Below, piece after piece: positions 25,123 to 33,323 of a stretch of DNA of 49,598 nt. Source of the DNA: an uncultured bacterium (GTDB taxonomy: Bacteria; Cyanobacteriota; Vampirovibrionia; Gastranaerophilales; Gastranaerophilaceae); NCBI GenBank assembly GCA_902775025.1, contig CACYKP010000009.1, forward strand, positions 1 through 49,598, written 5' to 3'. Under the pieces are notes generated by a model. That model saw only the letters and a program-made list of their open reading frames with translations, made no database searches and had not been told where the DNA came from. Made by a program: the position numbers and the translations under genes. The first letter of the stretch is position 1; each line of letters begins with the position of its first letter.

Positions 25123-26042
25123 TAATTAATCTCCTTATTAATTAATTTTTCATAAAAAGTTCCTGTAATATCAATATTTTTTTCTTTTGTAAGCACGGAT
25201 TGCTTGTGAGTTAATTTATGAACCCCGCTTATTTTTTTTATCTCTCTCCAGCGCTCTTCTGAATACTGATTTAATAGCTCGCCCTGAAACTGCTGAACAG
25301 GCAGAAAGTTAAAGAATGGAATCCTTTTGAACAATTCCATATTTTCTTTGCTTGCCTGAGTTACCATTGTAAAAGTATGAAGAAAAGTAAAATAATTAAC
25401 TAAAAATCTGTTTTCTTTCCAATATTGAATCAAAGCCGACAAAGTTTCTTTCAGAATTTTATTATCCTTTTTTGCCGATATAAAATAACTCGCCATATTA
25501 AGACCGTCTAAATCAATTTTCAAATCATTCTGAAATACAAATAAATCCGCATCGGTAATGTATGAAGGAAGTTCTTCAGTTAAAAGCACGGTTGCATCAA
25601 TCCAAATTCCGCCATGCTGAATTAAAAGGCAAGTTCTTAAAATATCAGAAAAAAATGCTGTCTTAATTATTCTCTTCTCTTTTAAGTCCCAAAAAATTTG
25701 CGGAATATCAACATAATTTTTTACATTTTCAGGTGTCAATAAAATTCTGCTACATTTACCTTTGTATTTTTCAACACTATCCAAACATGCCTGAACAAGA
25801 GGAGGAATTGCTCCGTCTTTAGACTCCCAATACTGCCATAGTATCCTTCCCTCGCCCTGCGGGAGAGGGGTTGGGGGTGAGGGGACAGAATATGAATATT
25901 TATCCCTTACATACTTCCTTAAATAAAACTTTGCCCAATTACCCTTAAGAATTCTTCTTATTTTTCTATCAAAAATGAAGATTTCTAAAAATATTTTTAT
26001 TAAACTGTTTACAATTTGCCAAAATAAAGATTTTAAAAACAT
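25122..26042 (-). CDS. Capsular-polysaccharide-type glycosyltransferase (Caps_synth/GT32-like) with in-frame repeat insertion
   Basis: The protein carries the Caps_synth/OCH1-like core: ILWQYWESKDGAIPPLVQACLDSV, then FFSDILRTCLLIQHGGIWIDATVLL (SDILR at 132-136, GGIWIDA at 144-150), which holds the degenerate DxD. Such enzymes add sugars in surface glycan synthesis. I chose the ATG at 26042, 4 nt after AAGGA, over a TTG at 26054. Residues about 52-66 (VPSPPTPLPQGEG) are encoded by a dispersed GC-rich repeat that has landed in the gene in frame, just before the conserved core. Activity is probably kept because the insert lies in the N-terminal linker. Confidence 0.85.
   Translation of the reverse strand: MFLKSLFWQIVNSLIKIFLEIFIFDRKIRRILKGNWAKFYLRKYVRDKYSYSVPSPPTPLPQGEGRILWQYWESKDGAIPPLVQACLDSVEKYKGKCSRILLTPENVKNYVDIPQIFWDLKEKRIIKTAFFSDILRTCLLIQHGGIWIDATVLLTEELPSYITDADLFVFQNDLKIDLDGLNMASYFISAKKDNKILKETLSALIQYWKENRFLVNYFTFLHTFTMVTQASKENMELFKRIPFFNFLPVQQFQGELLNQYSEERWREIKKISGVHKLTHKQSVLTKEKNIDITGTFYEKLINKEIN
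25849..25884. repeat. REP-like GC-rich repeat, copy 1 (inside a gene)
   Basis: This 36-bp GC-rich segment in AT-rich surroundings has the form CCCTCGCCC-TGC-GGGAGAGGG followed by TTGGGGGTGAGGGG. It is read as PSPPTPLPQGEG on the minus strand, a peptide well known from translated copies of this repeat in many genomes. A second copy is at 48347-48380. Confidence 0.85.
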
Positions 26043-26225
26043 ATCATCCTTCAATCAATTTAAAATTCGATTTTTTGGTGAAACCAAACTAAAAATTTAT
26101 CTATAATTTACCAAATCAAGATTTCAAAAACAAGCAAACTTTTATCATTTAAGTCCAAATTTTTTTTAAAGTACAAAGAAAATTTAACTTTTTAGCTCCA
26201 TTTTGAACTTATTTTATTCCTCCCA

Positions 26226-27593
26226 CTAAACGACAAATTCTTCTTTTAAATACTCTAATTTTTCTTCATTGTTTGTTTCAAAATAAATTCGAAGAAGCGG
26301 TTCTGTTCCACTTGGACGTACAAGAATTTTTGTTTTGTGTCCGAGCATCATTTTAACTCCGTCTTTTGTATCAAAAGAAGTTATGTTATATTTCCCGATT
26401 GTTTTGAATGTTTGAACCTTTTCCATAATCGGCTTAATCTCGTCTAAGTTATCAAGTTTAAGGTCAATTCTATCTGTATAGAACTTTGTTTCAGCTAGCT
26501 CATACAATTCTTCTTGAAGCTCGTACAAAGCTTTTCCGCTATCAGCCATAGCTTCTAATATAAGAAGATTTGCTATTAAACCGTCTTTTTCCGGTATATG
26601 ACCTTGAATACTCAAACCGCCCGATTCTTCACCGCCGATTATAACTTCGTTATTTCTCATTGCTTCCCCTACATATTTAAAGCCTACAGGGGTTTCTATT
26701 ACATCAACACCAAGTTTTTCAGCTATAACATCAATTAAAAGACTTGAACCTACCGTTTTTACAACAGAGCCTTTGTATCCCTTTTTTAGAAGGTATTTTA
26801 GTAATATTGCTATAATTTCGTTTGGTGAGACGTATTCACCTTTTTCATTTATAACTCCAAATCTGTCAGCATCACCGTCATTTGCTACACCGATAGAATT
26901 TGGGTGGTTCTTAACTTTTGTAATCAAATCTTTCAAGAAGCGAGGTTTTGGATCAGGCATACCGCCTCCAAATTCAAAATCATGGTATAAGTGTATTGAT
27001 TGGAACGGAATACCTTTTTTTGAAAGCAGTTCATCAAAATATCCGATAGAGGCTGAATACAGTCCGTCATAAATTATATGAGTTTTTAAGGTTTTTATTT
27101 TATCAAAGTCAATAAGAGTTTCCAAATGTTCGTAATATTTACCGCCAAAGTCGATTTTGTGAAAGGAGCCGTTTTCTCTGCTTGGAAAACCTTTATCCAG
27201 ATTTTCTAAAATAGCGTCTGTAATTTCAGAAGTTGCAGGTCCTGCGTAATCAGGTATAAACTTCATTCCGAGATACTCAGGAGGATTGTGAGACGCCGTA
27301 AACATAATTGCACATGCGTTCATAAGCTTAGCATTATATGCTAAAACAGGAGTTGGAACTACTCGAGAAGAAAAATAAACGGGGAAACCCTTCGCTTTTA
27401 ATACGTTAGCCGTAAAAGCAGCGTACTCATCAGCCTTTTGTCTGGGATCATATCCGACTAATATCGGTTTATCGTATCCAAAGTTTTCTAATACATATTT
27501 CCCTATGGCGATAGTTAGTTTTTCAACGTTTTCACCGTTAAAATCTTTGCCTAATATGGCTCTCCAACCATCCGTTCCAAATTTTATACTCAC
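26226..27593 (-). CDS. Phosphoglucomutase/phosphomannomutase family protein
   Basis: This is an alpha-D-phosphohexomutase of 455 residues. It has the N-terminal IKFGTDGWRA, the phosphoserine loop TASHNPPEYLG, the metal loop NDGDADRFG, the sugar loop GGEESGGLS and the phosphate-binding RPSGTEPLLRIYFE. It interconverts hexose-1- and hexose-6-phosphates for glycan precursor supply, which suits the two glycosyltransferases downstream. I moved the start to GTG at 27593, which follows AGGAGAATTATT and gives the standard N-terminus. An upstream in-frame ATG at 27626 lacks a ribosome binding site. The 183-bp gap between it and the next gene (26043-26225) shows nothing I can name. Confidence 0.94.
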   Translation of the reverse strand: MSIKFGTDGWRAILGKDFNGENVEKLTIAIGKYVLENFGYDKPILVGYDPRQKADEYAAFTANVLKAKGFPVYFSSRVVPTPVLAYNAKLMNACAIMFTASHNPPEYLGMKFIPDYAGPATSEITDAILENLDKGFPSRENGSFHKIDFGGKYYEHLETLIDFDKIKTLKTHIIYDGLYSASIGYFDELLSKKGIPFQSIHLYHDFEFGGGMPDPKPRFLKDLITKVKNHPNSIGVANDGDADRFGVINEKGEYVSPNEIIAILLKYLLKKGYKGSVVKTVGSSLLIDVIAEKLGVDVIETPVGFKYVGEAMRNNEVIIGGEESGGLSIQGHIPEKDGLIANLLILEAMADSGKALYELQEELYELAETKFYTDRIDLKLDNLDEIKPIMEKVQTFKTIGKYNITSFDTKDGVKMMLGHKTKILVRPSGTEPLLRIYFETNNEEKLEYLKEEFVV

Positions 27594-27655
27594 AATAATT
27601 CTCCTATCTTTGTAAGATTTTAGCATGAATGCATCTCATTTAAAAATAGTATTTT

Positions 27656-27687
27656 TTTGTAACAAAATGTAACGATTTGACCAAAAT
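27656..27687 (+). promoter_or_regulatory. HLR1-like direct repeat upstream of the calpain-like operon
   Basis: Positions 27656-27673 read TTTGTAACAAAATGTAAC, an exact WWTGTAAM-NN-WWTGTAAM. A third weak 10-bp unit (TGACCAAAAT) follows. AATGCCGTTA lies at 27705-27714, the same element as at 6411-6420, and the ATG is 91 nt away. The spacing is consistent with the repeat sitting about 50 bp before a transcription start. Confidence 0.55.
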
Positions 27688-27764
27688 ATTAAAGTTTAAA
27701 AAAAAATGCCGTTATATACATTATCTAATTACAATTTCTGTACAGGTAATTCAGGAGGCATGAT

Positions 27765-28079
27765 ATGTCTGAAAGTGAAGAAAAACGAGATATCAGTATG
27801 CAAGTAGCAAACTATAACTATAATATGGCCGAAGCACAGTCAAAACTTTCCGGTCAAAATCGGGAAAAATATGAAGAATTTAAGGAAAGAATTGCTCAGT
27901 TTGCCAAAGTTGATACTATAGAAGAAGCAAAATCATTGTCAGCAAAAATATTACCTGTATCTCAAGAGATAAATCAATTTAAGGTAGGACTTGGTACTTG
28001 TACGATTATCAATCGTAGTGATTTGTTTAGGATTTCTCTTAATTCGGAGGAAGAATTTATAAGTTACGATTTTTCATAA
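27765..28079 (+). CDS. Small hypothetical protein upstream of the calpain-like gene, 104 aa
   Basis: I do not recognise the family. The N-terminal two thirds are helical and charged (VANYNYNMAEAQSKLSGQNREKYEEFKERIAQFAKVDTIEEAKSL). The last third has short strands (LGTCTIINRSDLFRISL). There is no signal peptide. A strong AGGAGG lies before the ATG, and it ends 18 nt before the next gene, so the two form one operon headed by an HLR1-like repeat. By position it could be a chaperone or inhibitor of the protease. That is a guess from context only. Confidence 0.75.
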   Translation: MSESEEKRDISMQVANYNYNMAEAQSKLSGQNREKYEEFKERIAQFAKVDTIEEAKSLSAKILPVSQEINQFKVGLGTCTIINRSDLFRISLNSEEEFISYDFS

Positions 28080-28097
28080 GCAGGAGGAGTTTAGATT

Positions 28098-30947
28098 ATG
28101 AGTAACAGTATATCATCAAATTTGTACAACATTAAGAAGAATGTTTACGATTTTAATAACCAAAAAGCCAATAATGAATCTACGGTAAAAGAGGCTGAAC
28201 TAAACAAAGAAGTCTTGAACATGTCTGTTTCAGCGTTGATAACGGCATATTCACAAGGTAAGCTTACAGTTAATGACGTAGTGCAATGGTGTAATGCATA
28301 TAATTGTGAACTTAATACCGAAGAAGACGGTGTAATTAAATTTGATTTTCAAGGAAAGTCATATTCGATATCAACCAAACAAACACCTGCTTCAAATGTT
28401 GCAGATAGTGAATTTACATATACCTTAGAAGATCTGAAAAATTCTTATAAATTAGAAGATAATATAATTGAGAAATTTTTTACAAAAAATGCAACGGTAG
28501 AAACATACACTTTAAAACCGGATAGCGGTTTTTCTACAATAGAAGAATTGTTAAACCATGTTTATAATAATTATACGAATTATAATGACACAGAAGTTGA
28601 AGTAGAAGGTGCTGCTACAGGGGGCGGAACTGAAGCTTTGACAGGTCTTGCTTATTATAAGGCAAGACTGCAAGGTGTTTTGGCTTCAAAAAAAGCTTCT
28701 GTAGTGCAAAATTTACTTGCAGAATTTACAACGGATTTTTCTTCAGGAAATATTACATCATCAGTAGCTATACAAATATTAAAGCTTTTTGGTGCCGGTA
28801 ATATAACACCAAATGTAACAATAAAAGGTAGAATTAAGACAGAAGTCTTGCAATTTGTTTTATTTAACAAAGCTTTCACGATTAGATGCAACAGTATTGT
28901 AAATTCATCAGACAAACCAATAAAGATTGACGGTAAAATAGGTGATTTTAAACAAGGAAAAACAAAGGTAACATGGTTAGCTGCCGGTTTGATATCTCTA
29001 AACAGTAGTAAACAAGGACAAAAAATAATTCAAAACTCTATAAAAGCTGATAAAGATGGCGTTACCATAACATTTAATGGAATTAATAAATCATACCAAA
29101 TAACAAACGAAGAAATTAAATCAGCAAAATCTTCAGGAGCTTATTCGAGCGGTGATGACGATGTATTAGTATTAGAATTAGCAACAGAAAAATTAAGACG
29201 AGATATTGCGTCAGGCAGAGTTTATTTAGAACATGCTAATTATTATTCAAATAATGATACAGGTAATCCGGGAGAAGGTCTTTTGAATGGTCATATAGAA
29301 GATTTTCTGTACTATATGACAGGAAACACTCCTACATATCATAACAAAAAAGTATCAAGCGGAATTTCAGCAGATGAGGTTTTAAAAACACTAAAAACAA
29401 ATAAATATGCTGTGCAAGATGGCTCTCAGGCATTGAACTTTTCTCTTTTTAAGGGAACACACAAATTAAAGACAATTGACGGAAAAGAAATAACAATTGA
29501 ATTATCGTCTAATCAGGGTATGTCTGTGAAAAAACTTACGGAAAAAACTATTACAATAGTAAATCCGACCAATAGTACGGAATACACAATGACTTTAGAA
29601 AACTTTGCCAAACTTGGCATAAGAAGTCTTACAATTATATCGACAGAACAGTATAATTTTGATTCAGTCAAGGATATAAATGCAAATGCGCTATTCGGAA
29701 GTAAAACGTCATACACTTTAGATGAATTTTGGGAAAGAATTCATTCAAGTTCTTCTGATATAAGTATTCCAAAATTAAGACAAACTATTGATTATTTTAT
29801 GGAATATTATGCTATTAACAATGATTATGATAAAGAAGACTTTATTAAAAGCTTAATTAAAACCATAAATAGCTTGGTGGGTATTAAAAATACGATTCCT
29901 GTAAAAATTACAAAACAAGCAATAGAAAAGCTAAACAATATTGGCGGATTTGATCAACTGGACAATATATTCTACAGCAGTGCTTTTAGAGCAGAGTATT
30001 ATAATGGTGTTGACGGATATATTGATGATTTTGGTCAAGGCGCAACCGGAGATTGTTGGTTATTAACAGCTTTAATTTCATTAAATTCTACAATGTCAGG
30101 GAAACAAATTCTTAGAGATTCTGTAAAAACTGATGCTGATGGTAATATAACAGTTACTTTTAAAGGAATAAATAAATCTTATACAATATCTCTTGAAGAG
30201 ATGGTTGAGGCAAGACAAACAACGGCATATTCCAATGGTGATAACGATGTGCAAGCTATAGAATTAGCAACCGAAAAACTCAGACGTGATATAAGCGCCG
30301 GAAGAGTTAAACTTGCATACGGAAATAACGGAGCAAAAGATACTGACGATGGTTCTGCCGGGGCTGGTATAAATGGTGGACATACATACAATATGCTATA
30401 TTATCTTACAGGAAATAAAGAATCTTATTTTGTAAATTCTACTGATAGTAAAGATAAAAATAATGTATTGGAATTTTTACGAAAATCTAAAGCCGAATTG
30501 CAGTCAGGTAAACAAGCACTTTTTTTCTATTTAAGGTCAGGTAATTATGAAACCAAGACAATAGATGGAAAAACTTTAAATTTAGAATTATCTATAAGTC
30601 ATTCTCTTTCCATCACTCATATTACAGATAATACAGTAACAATTATAAATCCATGGAATTCTGATGAAAAATATACACTGAGTTGGCAAGAATTTCTAAA
30701 ATTATCTCCATATTATTTGGGTGCTACATCAACAACATTAAATGATGCAGCGAAAAAGACCGAACGTCAAACTTATGCGAACAAACAAGTAGATAACTAC
30801 AAGACACAATTAAAGAACTACTCAGGTGTAAGCGAGAAGTTTGCAGACAAAGTAAAAGCAGATGTAACCAATTATACAAACGGCAAGATTACAAAAGATG
30901 CTTTTGATAAGAATATAAAATCCACATACAAAAGCTGCAGCAAATGA
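28098..30947 (+). CDS. Tandem calpain-like cysteine protease, first copy degenerate, 949 aa
   Basis: The protein has two homologous calpain-like domains about 360 residues apart. Copy 2 has an intact triad: DFGQGATGDCWLLTA with Cys653, SISHSLS with His835, and IINPWNS with its Asn. In copy 1 the same places read FKQGKTKVTWLAAG (Thr292 for Cys) and SSNQGMS (Gln473 for His), while the NPTNS Asn is kept, so copy 1 should be inactive. Shared segments (ATEKLRRDI-x-GRV; GINKSY) confirm the duplication. The C-terminal tail (from about 885) is helical and repeated in DNA just downstream. The reading frame ends at TGA 30945 after a probable 1-nt slip in the A4 tract at 30930-30933. There is no signal peptide. 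The ATG follows AGGAGG. Confidence 0.85.
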   Translation: MSNSISSNLYNIKKNVYDFNNQKANNESTVKEAELNKEVLNMSVSALITAYSQGKLTVNDVVQWCNAYNCELNTEEDGVIKFDFQGKSYSISTKQTPASNVADSEFTYTLEDLKNSYKLEDNIIEKFFTKNATVETYTLKPDSGFSTIEELLNHVYNNYTNYNDTEVEVEGAATGGGTEALTGLAYYKARLQGVLASKKASVVQNLLAEFTTDFSSGNITSSVAIQILKLFGAGNITPNVTIKGRIKTEVLQFVLFNKAFTIRCNSIVNSSDKPIKIDGKIGDFKQGKTKVTWLAAGLISLNSSKQGQKIIQNSIKADKDGVTITFNGINKSYQITNEEIKSAKSSGAYSSGDDDVLVLELATEKLRRDIASGRVYLEHANYYSNNDTGNPGEGLLNGHIEDFLYYMTGNTPTYHNKKVSSGISADEVLKTLKTNKYAVQDGSQALNFSLFKGTHKLKTIDGKEITIELSSNQGMSVKKLTEKTITIVNPTNSTEYTMTLENFAKLGIRSLTIISTEQYNFDSVKDINANALFGSKTSYTLDEFWERIHSSSSDISIPKLRQTIDYFMEYYAINNDYDKEDFIKSLIKTINSLVGIKNTIPVKITKQAIEKLNNIGGFDQLDNIFYSSAFRAEYYNGVDGYIDDFGQGATGDCWLLTALISLNSTMSGKQILRDSVKTDADGNITVTFKGINKSYTISLEEMVEARQTTAYSNGDNDVQAIELATEKLRRDISAGRVKLAYGNNGAKDTDDGSAGAGINGGHTYNMLYYLTGNKESYFVNSTDSKDKNNVLEFLRKSKAELQSGKQALFFYLRSGNYETKTIDGKTLNLELSISHSLSITHITDNTVTIINPWNSDEKYTLSWQEFLKLSPYYLGATSTTLNDAAKKTERQTYANKQVDNYKTQLKNYSGVSEKFADKVKADVTNYTNGKITKDAFDKNIKSTYKSCSK

Positions 30948-31045
30948 AGCAGCCAAGAAAAAGACCGAACGTCAAACTTATGCGAACAAACAAGTAGATA
31001 ACTACAAGACACAATTAAAGAACTATTCAGGTGCGGGCGAAAAGT
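30751..31045 (+). repeat. Direct repeat pair of about 90 bp at the 3' end of the calpain-like gene
   Basis: Two nearly identical copies, about 30752-30830 and about 30951-31030, both encode KTERQTYANKQVDNYKTQL then KNYSG. They are about 200 bp apart and lie in different reading frames. The divergence is only a few bases, so the duplication is recent or conserved by recombination. Confidence 0.8.
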
Positions 31046-32238
31046 TTGTTAGTTTTGTAAGCTCTCTAGTACAACAGTATATTGACAGCAAAATTGAAAA
31101 ATCTGTATTTGATTCAAAATTATCGGAGCTTTACAATTATGCTATATTATTATTAGAATTGACCGGAAGTATCACAGAAAACACTACTGTAAAGAAAAAT
31201 GACGATGGAACTTATGTAATTACTATAAAGAACAATGACGGCAGTAAAGAGGTCAGAAAATATAATACCGACAAGCAGCTTGTTTTGGAGCTATATTATG
31301 ATACAAATGGCGTCGTAGTAACAAGGGGTATCAGAAACTATGACGATAATAAAAATTTAACATCCAAAATTACTAAAAATTATAATAAGGACGGTGGCTA
31401 TACACAATTTACCTATAGAGCATCAACGGGAGCTGTTACCAGAAAAGATTTTGATAAAGATGGAAAAGATGTAACAGTATCAGGCTACAGCCAAATTAAA
31501 AAAGGCAAATTCTCAAAACATGGAATTAATAAAACTACTCAACAATTGTATAACCACATAACATCTAATTTGGATAAAAAATTCTGCCACGCTTACTGGT
31601 TTGATTGGTCAACAAGAGAGATATTAAGACTATATGTTGGAAAATCATGGCGTGAAGAGACATTGTCGATTACATTAATGGAAGCCTCTCAAGTTGGCAA
31701 AGGCAAACCAAGTAGTTCTTCTAAAACGTATAATTCAACATCAGAAACAGGATTTGAAACTAGTATTAATCAATGGTTAAAATCTGCATTAAAAAATGCA
31801 TACGGTTATGATCCCGAGGATGTAAAAGGTTATTTCTTCTCAAGCTCATCCAATATGAGTAAAGAAATGGCAACTCATAAAGATATGAAAACATTTGTCA
31901 GAAAAAATATAGAAGACTTAATTTTAGGCAAAAATCTTCCAAAGAGTTTGCAATTTGCCTCAGGAGATTTGCACTATGCAGTATCAAATGCTCGTGTTCT
32001 GTCATCAAAACTTAGCGGTAAAACATTAACATTAAAAGTATTTGATATTTATGATTTTGATTTAAAATATATCGACAAACTTAATGATAAATCAAGTGGC
32101 GGTATCGTTCTTAATGCCGCAGGAGCTGCAGCTATGAAAGACGGGAAGTTTGTTCCATACTATCATATAACAGAAGTAAAAATTGATTTGTCAAAAATAT
32201 TCACAGCAAGCCAACTAAAGAAGCTTGGAATTTCATAA
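30934..32238 (+). pseudogene. Out-of-frame 3' part of the calpain-like gene
   Basis: The +1 frame is open from GCT at 30934, upstream of any start codon, through the second repeat copy and on to TAA at 32238 (about 435 codons). It begins KAAANEAAKKKTERQTYANKQ, an exact continuation of the upstream protein after removing one A from the tract at 30930-30933. It then has YD/RHS-like turns (KNNDGSKEVRKYNTDKQL, NYDDNKNL) and a C-terminal module (HAYWFDWSTREILRLYVGKSW; GDLHYAVSNARVL; VFDIYDFD; YYHITEVKIDL). A TTG at 31159 could start a shorter frame, but no ribosome binding site supports it. It is most likely the severed end of one gene of about 1,380 codons. Sequencing error, recent mutation and programmed frameshift are all possible. 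Confidence 0.7.
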
Positions 32239-32254
32239 TTGGAATCCCATAAAC

Positions 32255-32292
32255 AAAAAGAGTTCGGTTTATATTTAAACCGAACTCTTTTT
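32255..32292. terminator. Bidirectional Rho-independent terminator
   Basis: A 17-bp perfect stem (32255-32271 with 32276-32292) closes on a 4-nt loop and begins and ends in A/T runs. It lies between two convergent genes. Confidence 0.92.
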
Positions 32293-32306
32293 TATTCATC
32301 ACTTGT

Positions 32307-32681
32307 TTATTTTTTACCTACTGTTCTCCACTTGATATTCATATAATCAAGTGCGAAAGTTCCTGAACCTTTACCGTCATCTGTAAAAGTAATAGGTAAT
32401 TTGCCTTCTCTTTCGCATACTTTTAGTGTCCAGATTTCTTCCCAAGTATTATCTTTTTTTGGCTTAGAAATTTGAGTATCTGTTATTGCAACTGTAAAGC
32501 AATCTTTTGTTGCAATTCTTAATCCGTAAGCACCTACTGAAAATATAGTATCTTGTTGTAATTGAGGTGATGCAATTGTTTTTCCGGGAAGCGGAACTTC
32601 TCCGATAAAGTTATAGTATGCAAAAACGCTTGTTGTTGTAAACATTGCTAAAGCGAGTAAAAATGCTTTAATCTTGGACAT
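32307..32681 (-). CDS. Secreted hypothetical protein with Sec signal peptide, 124 aa
   Basis: Residues 1-21 (MSKIKAFLLALAMFTTTSVFA) form a clear Sec signal with an AFA-like cleavage site. The mature part is small and beta-rich, with two Cys (KDCFTVAI and LKVCER) that could form a disulfide, and it ends DYMNIKWRTVGKK. I recognise no family. I chose the ATG at 32681, which follows AAAGGAG at 8 nt, over an upstream in-frame start at 32699. It shares a bidirectional terminator with the calpain-like gene. Confidence 0.8.
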   Translation of the reverse strand: MSKIKAFLLALAMFTTTSVFAYYNFIGEVPLPGKTIASPQLQQDTIFSVGAYGLRIATKDCFTVAITDTQISKPKKDNTWEEIWTLKVCEREGKLPITFTDDGKGSGTFALDYMNIKWRTVGKK

Positions 32682-32821
32682 GTATATATCTCCTTTCATA
32701 TTCCTAATCTATGTGATAATGATATCATAAAACCTTTTTTTTTGCACTATATAATCTAAAAAACCATTAACTATTGTTACATAATTGTTGGAGAATATAA
32801 TTTACGTTTTTTGATGACTCA

Positions 32822-33274
32822 TTATTTTAACGAATCCAAAAACTGTATGTGCGCAAGTCTTGCCATCAGTGAGGTTGGAAATACATCAACATAATATTTT
32901 AATTTTTGTGCACATTTATTATAATGAAATTTTGCGTTATTAAATTCCGTATCTTCATTTACTGTTAATCCTAACTGTTTAGCATTATCAAAAATCGCAT
33001 TTGCAAAACGTATAATTCTGTCAACACCTTCTTTTTGATAACTAAATTGAACGGCTTTGTTAATAAAACCTTTTGTTTCAGAAACTAATTTTTCGTTTTC
33101 ATTATAAGAATCCAATTTGCTTAAAAGAATTCCATATCTTTTATTTATTTGTTCATGTAACGCAAAGAAAGCTTTATACGCTTTTTTGTTACTGATAATT
33201 AAAGTACAATATCTTATAAATAACCAAGCAATATAAACTAAAAGTAATACGCTGAAGAGAATTCCTATTAGCAT
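32822..33274 (-). CDS. LemA-like membrane-anchored helical protein
   Basis: The 150-residue protein has one N-terminal membrane helix (MLIGILFSVLLLVYIAWLFI) followed by long helices. The end of the sequence (NNAKFHYNKCAQKLKYYVDVFPTSLMARLAHIQF) resembles the LemA C-terminus (YN..v..yn..FP...iA...gF). The canonical Nout/cytoplasmic-helix motif is weak, so this is a degenerate relative at best. The role of LemA proteins is unclear. The ATG follows AGGGG. It lies 49 nt past the start of the slt gene on the same strand. Confidence 0.55.
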   Translation of the reverse strand: MLIGILFSVLLLVYIAWLFIRYCTLIISNKKAYKAFFALHEQINKRYGILLSKLDSYNENEKLVSETKGFINKAVQFSYQKEGVDRIIRFANAIFDNAKQLGLTVNEDTEFNNAKFHYNKCAQKLKYYVDVFPTSLMARLAHIQFLDSLK

Positions 33275-33323
33275 TTTAACCCCTTTTCACACTATAATAT
33301 CAATATATCACAAAGAACAAAAA

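Noticed and set aside
26043-26225. Possible small RNA in the gap between the glycosyltransferase and phosphohexomutase genes
   Set aside because: Only A/T-rich sequence without a stable hairpin, promoter or terminator pattern that I can see.
31990-32090. Colicin M-like motif D-x-Y-D in VFDIYDFD
   Set aside because: Colicin M-type enzymes need His and Arg about six residues later; here these are missing, so I do not claim peptidoglycan-precursor hydrolase activity.
31159-32238. Independent gene starting at TTG 31159
   Set aside because: The frame is open well upstream to 30934 with sequence that continues the calpain-like protein, and no Shine-Dalgarno precedes the TTG. I treat it as the frameshifted 3' part.
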